Assembly: GCF_905220415.1 (NCBI RefSeq)
Contig: NC_059545.1
Location: 9,992,001-10,056,000, forward strand
DNA length: 64,000 nt
Source of the DNA: Colias croceus
Taxonomy: Eukaryota > Arthropoda > Insecta > Lepidoptera > Pieridae
Reading direction: 5' to 3'
The notes under the pieces were generated by a model. That model worked only from the letters and a program-made list of their open reading frames with translations, was not told the origin of the DNA and searched no databases. The translations under genes and the position numbers were made by a program. Below are positions 24,801 through 36,800 of this stretch, piece by piece; positions within the stretch are counted from its first letter, which is position 1, and each line of letters starts with the position of its first letter.

Positions 24801-27800
24801 TAATTAACGCGTCGGTTTCAAAGGAAAAATCGCTGACTAGAGATGAACACTTTAATGTGACCATACCCTTACTATTGCTTTCCTTATCGCCGACTCCCGA
24901 AATCACACCCTTACACCGCTGCCTAGGGATTTTCAGAGCCTGTGCTGCGTGTTCGGTAATAATACTAGTTTGCGAACCTTGATCTAGTAGAGCCCTAAGG
25001 AACAACCACCATACCTTTCCCTTATTCTCTCCAGATCCTTTTTTATTGTCTCACGAGTGTGTCCATCTATCTCCTTACTTGATAGCCTCGTGAAGTTCGC
25101 CTCATATTCGAACCAATAGCTTTCCAGGAGGTCCAATCTCTTCTTAATGTACTGGGGTGTTCTCCTGCTTGGGCCATCCTTCTTGAAATTAGTATAAATG
25201 TTTTCTATGGCCGATGCCAGCTGCTGCTGGTTGGCTTGTATATCAGCGACCGAAGACATTGTTGTTCATGTAATATTAGGACTATACTACCAACTATTCA
25301 CTTGCTAGAACAGTATATAGTAGTATATAGCCGCTTGTCTATAATGCACTGTATTGCCACAGGTGCACAGGTCTACGGAACCACACACGCGAACGTACAA
25401 GGGTCCCGCTTTACGGTTGCTCGAAGGACCAGAATGTACGGGCCTATCCCGTACGTGTGTATAATTAATTAATATTAAATAAAAGAGTTATTAAAATATA
25501 AAAAACTTGTAATTAACTGAATATAATAACTATATAATGGATGTATGAGTCACGCGAGGTACTCTTAATGACCGTCGACGATGAACTGATTTGAATATAC
25601 CTAATATAAAGTTTAAAATATTGGAAACAATTTTAGTTACGCAATATGCAAGCAAAGCGCCTTATTGCACTTTGGACGTGCTTGCTCGTACAGTCTATTA
25701 TGTTTCAGAAACGCTGCTAACTGCGAGTGCTTTTGACACGTTATTATCGCCAAACGTGACTCTGGTGACCGATTGCCCCGCCCTCGCATTGTCTCTACTT
25801 CTCCATACTTTCGAACTTCATCTGACAGTTCAGGTGAGACGTCTATATTGTCGTGGTCTAGACTCTAGTCTATCTAATTTGTTCATAAAAATCTTATTTG
25901 TTTTTCTACTTTCAATAAATCTTAGAGTAAAATGACATTTATAGAACGTTTATAATATAATATATTAATGTTAGATGTATATTTTTGTCGATCAATAGCA
26001 GTGTCATTATAGTTGTAAGAAACTTATTCCTATTGGAACATGTTTAGCGGTCGAATCCTTGTCGAATCCAATAAAATGCCTTCCTTCGAATCGTGGCGCA
26101 TTCGTACGGATCGAATCGTCCCACGTTGTTTATTCAACTGTAGACGGTTTATGTAATATCGGTAGTGCGGTACTTCATTCAGCACATTTTATGTAACAAA
26201 TAGATAGGGAGGCGAGGTAGCTAAATGGCGTAATTAAACGGCGCCGTCGAGACTTATCAAAATCGATAGATAAAATAATTTCGAAAAGAAAAGCTTCTAT
26301 GGTAAAAACCATTTTAGCGGTGGGTTTGGCGTGTACGGATTTTCAAAAATGTAAAAAAAAATAGTTACTTGGGCATTCTCGAGCGCGTCAGATATTCATA
26401 CTACGTATGCCCCAAGTGCCTCTGATAACAACGGTATACTAATCTGCCGGTTTGCGTGGTGGGGCTAGGCATATTAATTCGTCAAAAATGCACAAAAAAA
26501 AAATTTACTCGAGCGCGTCAGATTTTCGAATGGGGTGTTAAGTAGGCCCCAAGGAAGCTCCCCTTAAAAAAACTGACGATTTCGGCGTGACGATAAGTTA
26601 CGATGAATTTTTGAAAATGCAGAAAAAAAAAGTCCTTTTGAAATACTCGAGCGCGTCAGATTTTCATAGGGGAGGTTTATCTCGGTCTCCTGAAAGCATA
26701 TTTTCTTAATCTGACAAAAATGTTGGTGGGTTCTCTTAATCTGACCGAAAAAGGTTTGAGAGTTTCTTTTTTTTAATCATCGTTATTTCATATCAATTTT
26801 TCATAACACCCTCAGTTTTCGAGATATACTCAAAAAACCGAGAGTTTGAGTTTTTATGATGCTTCAAGTCAAAAAGTTTTAACTTTGGACAAAAATGTAA
26901 AGAGACCTTTTTTGTGTAAAATAAAATTAGCTTTTTTGTTTATTCAAACTTTGTTTTTTGTAAAATGTATCGTTCGCGACTTATATACTGCAACGCGTTT
27001 TTCGGAAGACGAAATGGCTCCTCCAGACTTCCGGTCACGCGGAAACCGGCAGATTTTGTATTTTTAGTAAGTTTTAGATTATATTCTTCAAAATAAAAAT
27101 AAAAACAATCGCGCTCGAGAATGCCGGATTAACGTTTTTTTTTTACAAGTTCGCGACCCTATAACTTGGCGGCGTCAAGGACTTATCGTCAGATTAGTTA
27201 AATTTAGTCTTAAAACACTAAAATCAACCCCCAATATCTTAATCTGACGCGCTCGAGTATTTCAGACTATCGATTTTTTTTTACTAATCTGATCGTCTAT
27301 CCTGGGCGCGCGTCACTACTTAAAGAGCTAAATAGTTAACAAGGTTGTTCTATTAGGTCTAAGGTATCTCTCATATCTTAAACTGCCACGCTCGAGTATT
27401 GCAGAAAATTCCCCTCTTCGCCTCCCTATCTAAAATGAATTCGATAAATAGCGGACCATTTTGCAAATGGGCATTATGCCACATGCTGTCAACAGTCAAA
27501 CTGAACCTTCTATCAGACGAGGATTTTGAATTTGACAAAATTGAAACTTTTTTCAGTGTTGACAGTAAAAGTATGTTGTTATGTCATTCATGCGGTCATT
27601 TTATTTTGACCTCTTCGAATTCGAATTATTGCTTTCTGTTGTATTCTATTACGTACTATGTAGCCGTCGCGCGTCGGTGTTTCAACTTTCATGTCGTGTA
27701 GCGAAGCGTGTACCGGGCTGCTAGTTATTTATTTAAGTATCTACCTACATTATATGTATAATTTTTTATTTATTATTTTTCTATTAAGAATACTTGGGGC

Positions 27801-30800
27801 GTGGCGTGATACAATTGAAACCCGAAGTCAAAAACATAGTTTTTAGAATTTTTATCTGTTTGTATATCTGTATGTCTGTATGTATGGCCGGGCTAAACTC
27901 AAAAAGATACTGCATGGATTTACTTTAAATTTGGTACAGAGATAGCTTGAGACCTGAGGAAGGACATAGGATAGGATTTTATCCCGAAAATACCACGGGA
28001 ACGGGAACTAGGAATGCGAGTTTTTTTTGACTACGCAGGCGAAGCCGCCGGCGGAAAGCAAGTGATACATATTTTCGTTCTGTAGGTACTAATATTAATT
28101 TCATAAATGTAAACAAACTTTGATACTTATGAATTTAAATGAACGATGCAAAGGTGGGGGACAACGATGAGAGCGCGCGACGCCTGCAGCAGTGCGCGGA
28201 GGCGTGCGCGGCGCGCGCGCGGTTGCCGCACCGTGCCGCCGGCCAGTTCGCGCGCGGCGCCGCTGCCGCGCTGCAGCGCCGGCTCGCACTTCTGTGAGTG
28301 ACCAATCTCTTTGGTGGCTTTTGTCTGCAATTGCTTTTGTTCAGTGTCGGTTCACACCATTTTCACATCTAAAATTTAATAATTTTCCGATCTATTATTT
28401 TGATTGATTATCTGAGCGCATTTGTATTTTCAGCGAATATCCTTATGATGAGATTTTCGTGAATCATTTGGCGGAATTGAGTTTCTATATAACGGATTAT
28501 TTCAACCGAACCACAGAAAACGATACGATAGGAGAGATCCACGAAATACTTTTTGAAAATCCAACAGATTATAAATGTTCAACTACGGTGCGAACCTTCG
28601 CCCTCGTCAAAGATTGCATCTTAGGCCTTTTGAACTGTCCCACGGAAGTGGAGGACGAGTCTCTCGGCTTCCGTCGCGAAGGAATAATGCCAATTCTGGA
28701 CGGGAACGAGGAAATATACCTGAGGAAGAAGGATATCGAAATATTTAGCCGGAATGTTCTTTTCCGTGGGCTGTATTTGCTGAAGGCAGCGAGCAACATA
28801 GACAAAGCGAAAGATTTCGCGCAGGGCGCGTGGTCGCCGGCGGTGCAGCGGCTCGTGCGCGCCTCCGTGGACATCGCGCGCGACTACGCCGTGCTGCACT
28901 CGCTGCACGAGGTGCACCCCAACCGCTCGGCCTACTTCACAAACGCCACGCCGCTGGTGAGAATCGCATTCTTGATCCCTTGCTGTAGTATTCCTTGCGA
29001 AAAAAAGAAAATTCGTTTCGTTGTAACGAAACTTACACGGTTAATGTTCTTTGTTTCAGATGCCGTTCGATGATATTCTCCAAAAGGGAAGACACTGGGC
29101 GGTGCAATTTTTATATAAAATAGAAAAAGAAGGTTGTAAAGATTTTTTCGTATCGGTCGTTAAATTATTGACCGACCTTTCGAATAAGTACGGCTACTAC
29201 TACGCATACGCCCGCTCCCAAAGAGAGTACAAAGTCGACAAAAGCGCACAAACAAATTTTCTAAACGAGAATTATATACGGAGAACCTTTTACCGCAAGG
29301 AAGGATCGGAGTTCAAGGAATTGATTCAATCGAATGGATATTTTCACAGCATTCAGGTAAATTATAAAAATGAATTCGTAATTTCGGACTTCGTACCTAC
29401 CGTATTATGCGCTGCGATCATACGCAACATATCATACGTCAACAGTAGGAATGCGACCTACGAATCGTCATACAGTATAAATGAGAATCTTAGAACGCGA
29501 GGCATATCGCGTATATATTACAACCGATGCTATGTCGATAATATGTCGTAATCTTTATTACGACATATCGACACAGATTAAATAAAATGATGCACAAAGA
29601 CGCGTTCCAGATGAGCGCGACCGACACGGCATCGGACAAGGGAAACGTGCGGGCCGCGAGCGTGATGGCGGCGCGCACCGCCGCGCTGCGCCTGTGGCGC
29701 CGCCAGCCCGACCGAGTCGACCTGCCCAACGACCCGAACCATCTCGACTACTACAGCGCGCTGCCCGAGGGGTACGAGTCAATGACCTATTATACTAGTA
29801 GACGCGGCATACGCCAACATCATTGCACTAAAAAACAGCGTAATTAATACATACCTACTTACTAACGCATTATCACCAATACAGTTGTTCTCTCTTTCAC
29901 TCTCACGCACGAGACATAATACATGTCTCACTCATGTACTTCGTAATAACAACTGCCGATTAAAATATAAAAAGAACGTCCAGCCACGACGCTGAATGGT
30001 GCGTGACTAAGTGAAACTCGGGCACTTACCTGAGTTTTTTCTTGCCAAAATAGAGAGCGGGTAACGTATCTAGCTTTTTTATATATCATAGGTACGAGTG
30101 CCGAAAATTGCGTGGGGTGTCCCTTTAGAAACATAAAATCTTACATAAAACCGAAAGAATATAATAAATTCGATTTTGGCGGGATCACGGGTGACGAGTG
30201 GTCAGACGTGGCGTCGCGTCGCCCCGGTATAGCGGAACACGCGGCTTCGAATCTCATTTCTCTTGATCGAATTTTTTCTATTCTTTAAAAATTTATAATT
30301 ATTATCTGGTACCTACCTAGTTGTCGTGGCCATATCGTAGATTTGCTCACTTCATGAAATACTCGATAATTTCATGAAATGATCGCATTTCATGACGTGG
30401 GCAACTTCTTGGGCAACTTGGTTTGACTAGTTCATTCGTATCTAATAAATAATAATTCGTCACTCTATTACTTGAATAGCCTGATCGGGTGAACTCCTGA
30501 CGGGTGTATCTGAGCGAGAAAGGTATAGACATCAATTAAGTTTTCACTTCTGCCGTGGCCCGTAGGGTATTAAACTATTAACCACTACCTCTATCGCTAT
30601 GTACATTTGTCTATTATGACCGTCAGGCGAGCTTCGGACATGGAGTGGGAAGAGATATTGAGCCACAGCACCATGCTGTGGTACCTGTACTACAGAGTCC
30701 GCAACACGACCAGGTTTTTCTACACAGTGACGCAGAGGCCGGTGCAGCAGGCGCTGGCCGCGCTGGCACGAGAGCCGGCGCGCATCACCGCTAAGGTGCG

Positions 30801-33800
30801 CGTTGCGCCTCCTGAGCTAGCTCGTTTGATCCATTGAAATGTTACATTTTTTAGCCCTAACCTTGCATTTTTTAGAGGACGCAATTTTGTTTTTTTGATG
30901 TGTAGGGGGGGTCAGTGTGAAGTTAAAACCAAGTTTGTGGGGTCGCCACCCTTGTCCCACGGCCGCCATCTTGAAAATAGCGGTTGAAATGGTTTTTACG
31001 ATATATCTCTTAAACTATTTATTTGATAAAAAAAATTTGTGTACATTATTTGTTGCAAATTGAATTCTCTACAACTTTGGTGTAGTAACTTTTAGTCGTA
31101 GAACTATAAATAAAAAAGTTATAAGCGAAAATGTTCAGAAATTAGAGCCATTTATATTTTTCAATAAAACTTTTTTTTATCATTTTACGAAGAAATGATA
31201 TCAGACCATTTTTGTAGATTGTTTTTCGAGGAACAACTTTTATGTACAACATTTTTTCATAACGTCAATAACTAAGGTTTTACAGCGCTCTGAAGTGAGT
31301 ACTATTTTTCAGTACTCTTAACTATAAATATATTGGCTATTGGCTCTTTTCTCATACTCCAGAACAATAGAAGCACACTGCAGAACATTTCAGACCTGCT
31401 TTTCGACGTAAAAAAAAGTCGCGCTTCCAGACTCTACCTCCTGGGTGGTGGGGAAAAGATTCAATAATTAATTATTAGTGATATTGCAAAATTAATTATT
31501 AAAAATATTATAATAACAAAAAAAAACCATTACTGATGACAAATTATTATTAGTACACACATAATATAAGTATACTGTATAGTTCAGAGTACTGAAAATT
31601 AGTACTCACTTCGGAGCGCTGTAAAACCTTAGCTATTTAATTAATGAAAAAATGTTGTATATAAAAGTTGTTCCTCGAAAAACAATCTACAAAAATGGTC
31701 AAATATCATTTCTACGTAAAATTATAAAAAAAAGTTTTATTGAGAAATATAAATATCTCTAATTTCTGAACATTTTCGCTTATAACTTTTTTATTTATAG
31801 TTCTACGACAAAAAGTTGCAGGATCAAAGTTGTAGAGTATTTAATTTGCAACAAATAATGTAAACAAATTTTTTTTATCAAATAAATAGTTTAAGAGATA
31901 TATCGTAAAAACCATATCAACCGCTATTTTCAAGATGGCGGCCGTGAGACAAGGGTGGCGACCCCACAAACTTGATGATAGCTTCACACTGACCACCCCT
32001 ACACATCAAAAAAATAAAATTGCGTCCTCTAAAAAATGCAACCCCAAATGTAACTTTTCAATGGACCAGTTCTTTCCGACCGGATGACTGTTATGCTGAC
32101 ATACGATTATCATTTTGTTACAGGTCGCCACTTTGGCTTTACCGACTTTTCGAATTGTGCAGGCTACGTATTATCATTCTACAGATGAAGCGCGTAGTAC
32201 GGGCTATTACAGGGTGCGAAACATGTATAAACTTGTCGGCGAAGTTTACCTTAACATTTTACGTGAGTGTAAAAAATAACTACGTTAAAAACAACCGACT
32301 TCAAAAACGGAAAAGTAAAAAGTAAAAAGATTTGATATTATTAATGTTAGCGATCGACATAGCGTCATTGTAAATATGTTTAGCGAAAAATAGATATTGT
32401 ATACGAACTCGATACGAACAGTAAAACCATATGTTATGTCGTGCATAAGATGTATGTATTGTATTAATTGTATGTCATTTTGTATATTGTTTGCCTTTAA
32501 TTATTTGAAAATACATACTTTAGTTGTAGTAGTTGTAGTTAAGTTACGAAGAACTTGGACTTATATTTAAGAATTTTGCTAATTACGTGTTTATAATGTA
32601 CGGCATATTGTATGTTTGTAGAAACTTGTACATTTTGTTACTAAATGTTGAATATTAATAAAGTTATGAGCAAGTAGAGGGCTGGTTGATAACAAAACGG
32701 GCGCACGGAGCATAACGTACGGGCTCTCCGTGCTAAACGGGTATATAATCTCCACGCCGAGCGTAGGCAAATCAGTTCTCGGGAGTCAACGGTACGGAGC
32801 ACACGTAACTTACGCGACTATCACCAGCCCTCGAAAACTACTTGAAGAATAATCGCTGACTTTTATTTCGCCACGTAATTATAGCGAAGCCCGCGTGCTT
32901 TGCTCGCGGAATAAATTCCTCGCGTCTATACCTACGGGCTGTGACGGCATACTACGTTTTCACTGGCGCTAGCAGAAGCGTCGGGAGTGAGCGTTCGAAG
33001 GCGTTCACTCAGCGGAAATAGATACATACGTTGTGTATCGGCCGTGCACAATATATCGCGTGACCTGCATACGAGCAAGATCGTACTGCGCCTACGCCGC
33101 GATATACACGGTCATACATTTTCCGTTTCCGCACCACAACATTTTTGGTCCTTCGAGCCGGATTCTGCATAGAACATTTTTGGTTCATTGGAGCCTGGTC
33201 CTTCGTTTATAAGAAGAAAACGTACGAAGAATTGAAGATGCCAATAACGAGGTCACATAAGAAAACTCCGATAGATCGTCGTACGTCAAGACAAGATGAT
33301 GAAAGCCGGCTAGAACTAACGCCGTTGAGTCACGACGTTACGACGGCAGATGTTAATGTTGTATCAACGTTACCGAGAACTCCGCCAGCCACAGAGACCC
33401 ACGCCACTCACACGATGGCTGAAATGGGCACCCACGAGTCGAAGAGTAAGGATTTTGGATCAAAAGATACTCTTATATCGGCTACAGAAGTCCGTAAAGC
33501 GATGTCAATTCGCTCGGCACAGGCTGGTGTACGAAAACGTATATTAGAAGCGACACAGGAATTACTTCAACGCGAATTAGAAGCAGCTCAAGCAGCAGCG
33601 CGATTAGCACGCGTTAAAATGGAACTCGCGGAATGTGAAAATGAGCTGTTAGAGTCCGATAGTGATGAAAATGACTTCAAATCAGAACATGTAGAAAATT
33701 GGATCGCTGAAACAAATTACGCCGATGACAATGAACAGTGTAATAAACCGTCTATACAAAAGCTAGTTAAGGAAGAATGCAAAAACCCGACTATCGAAGT

Positions 33801-36800
33801 GCAAACATTGGCGGATGCATTAAAGGAAATTATATGCACAAAAAATAACACGGCGTCGCAACCGAATTATATAAACGAGTTGCCGCACTTTGACGGTATT
33901 AGTGATGAATGGATAGCATTCAAAACAGTTTATGACGATACAGCCCCATTGTTTAATGATGTACAAAACATGGCGCGATTACGCAGAGCAATAAAGGGTC
34001 GTGCACGTGAAGCAATAAAAAGCTTGCTTTATTCAGCCGCTAGGCCGAATGACGTCATCGACTCGCTAAGACGCCGCTACGGTAGAACAGATGCTTTGGT
34101 TCTTGCCGAGTTACATAAATTACAAGCATTGAGAAAAATAACCGACGATCCTCGCGATGTGTGTATGTTCGCGAGTCAAATAAATAACAGTGTGGCGGCT
34201 ATCAAAGGTTTGAAGAGACCCGAGTACCTACACGCGCCGCATATTGTTAAAACGATATTGGACAAGCTACCACAATCGTTTTTATACCGGTGGTATGATT
34301 TTATCGGCGACGAGGAACATGGTGTTTCTGATATCACACGTGTTTCGCAATGGCTCAACCGGGAAGCAGATCGATGTGGATCACACGTGAGTCTTGGTGA
34401 AACAAACAATTGGAGAATGAATAGAAAGGATGTATACTATGTTGAAGAAAACGATGTTGCGTCATATAGTATCAGTGAAAGTAAGAACACGTGCTTTCAC
34501 TGTAAGAAAGACCACGTGCTTAGTGAGTGCCCACAATTCATGAAATTAACAATACAAGAACGTTGGGATGTTGTTAAAAAGCATCGCGTATGTTTTAATT
34601 GCTTAAAAGGAAAACATCGTAAAGAGAACTGTCGCAAACCGCCATGCAAACATTGTAAACGGTGGCATCACTCGCTTTTGCATGTTGAATATGCCGTGCA
34701 AAAGCCAGACAGCGATAGTGTGCATCAAGAGCCTGTAACGAATACAGTGAACAATGTATGTGCACCTATGACGTCACGAGCTTATCTGAAAATGCTCGAA
34801 GTTGAAGTATTTGGGCCAAAGGGCTCGGAAAAAATAATTGCTCTATTAGATGAAGGCTCTACAGTCTACAGTGACTTTGTTGGACTCAGCTGTAGCAAAT
34901 CGTATTGGTGCTAGTGGTTCGAAAACTCAACTCGTTATACAAACTGTGGGTGGAGGAAATATCGTGAATAGTGACACGCAAGTGATTAAGTTAAAAGTGA
35001 AAGGTATGCATAACAAAAAAGTGCAAACATTAAATCAAGTGCTAACAGTAGATGATTTAAAACTAGCCCCGCAGTTCTTAGACAAACAACGATTGCAACA
35101 GTTCCGTCATCTACGTGAGTTTACTACTCAACTGTACTACGAGGCTAAAGAGCCTTTATTACTCATCGGTCAAGACAATTGGCAATTATTAGCATCCAAG
35201 CAAATGAGAAAAGGAAAAGCGGGACAACCAGTCGCTTCACGTACAGCGCTTGGATGGGTGCTTCATGGAGTTGACACTACGAATGCGGCAAGGTCAGTTA
35301 ATGTTATAAATACATGTTTTGTTGCAAACTCAAACAATGTTCTGCCTCAGGGTGAAAGAAATACCATAAAAAGCCCACGTGACCTACAAGTGATAGATTT
35401 ATTTATTTATTTATTTATTATACTTCATTGTACAAACATGAATGGACAAAGCAGAAAAAAAAGAACAAAATCACAAAAAGGCATCATTTGTACAAAAGGC
35501 GGCCTTATTGCTGAACAGCAATCTCTACCAGGCAACCTAGATTATGCACTTACAACGCATAATAATACTTGCAAGTTGAAAATTGACAGAAATGAACAAG
35601 TGACGAGAAAGGGCCGTACAAGGGCGTGTACAAGTTACAACAATTGTTCTAACATGTCTCATACAAAGGCATTTACACAAAAAGTGCCCTCACAACATTA
35701 TATCAACCAAAGGCTGAGTGTTCACAATGGAGAAATGAATCGTCGAGTTAACTGGTCCCCTACAAGATATGAGAATTGGAAATTTAGAAAATTTGGTCCT
35801 AATGGGATACACGCTAAAGAAAGCATTTATAAAACAGACTCGATCGCTAATCACAGATATTAGTGCTAAGCACGAGGGGGAGGATGTTAGCGATCGACAT
35901 AGCGTCATTGTAAATATGTTTAGCGAAAAATAGATATTGTATACGAACTCGATACGAACAGTAAAACCATATGTTATGTCGTGCATAAGATGTATGTATT
36001 GTATTAATTGTATGTCATTTTGTATATTGTTTGCCTTTAATTATTTGAAAATACATACTTTAGTTGTAGTAGTTGTAGTTAAGTTACGAAGAACTTGGAC
36101 TTATATTTAAGAATTTTGCTAATTACGTGTTTATAATGTACGGCATATTGTATGTTTGTAGAAACTTGTACATTTTGTTACTAAATGTTGAATATTAATA
36201 AAGTTATGAGCAAGTAGAGGGCTGGTTGATAACAAAACGGGCGCACGGAGCATAACGTACGGGCTCTCCGTGCTAAACGGGTATATAATCTCCACGCCGA
36301 GCGTAGGCAAATCAGTTCTCGGGAGTCAACGGTACGGAGCACACGTAACTTACGCGACTATCACCAGCCCTCGAAAACTACTTGAAGAATAATCGCTGAC
36401 TTTTATTTCGCCACGTAATTATAGCGAAGCCCGCGTGCTTTGCTCGCGGAATAAATTCCTCGCGTCTATACCTACGGGCTGTGACGGCATACTACGTTTT
36501 CACTGGCGCTAGCAGAAGCGTCGGGAGTGAGCGTTCGAAGGCGTTCACTCAGCGGAAATAGATACATACGTTGTGTATCGGCCGTGCACAATATATCGCG
36601 TGACCTGCATACGAGCAAGATCGTACTGCGCCTACGCCGCGATATACACGGTCATACATTTTCCGTTTCCGCACCACAACATTTTTGGTCCTTCGAGCCG
36701 GATTCTGCATAGAACATTTTTGGTTCATTGGAGCCTGGTCCTTCGTTTATAAGAAGAAAACGTACGAAGAATTGAAGATGCCAATAACGAGGTCACATAA

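Larger units (their letters stand above)
21686..25692 (-). mobile_element. Defective BEL/Pao retrotransposon in intron 5
   Basis: Two 258-bp LTRs (21686-21943 and 25435-25692) start TGTACGGGCC and end GTACA, flanked by the target duplication GTCTA (21681-21685 and 25693-25697). Downstream of the 5' LTR (right side) is the tRNA-binding text TGGTCCTTCGAGC. Inside are a short gag start, protease, reverse transcriptase with YMDD and the end of the pol region, but most of gag, RNase H and integrase are deleted. The near-identical LTRs suggest a fairly recent insertion. Confidence 0.88.

Noticed and set aside
28101..28917. Minus-strand frames under exons 7 and 8
   Set aside because: They are Arg/Ala-rich shadows of GC-rich plus-strand exons with consistent phases.
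32987..33172. 61-codon frame in the LTR (and its copy at 36527)
   Set aside because: It lies across the LTR and primer-site region and ends before gag; an open frame by chance.
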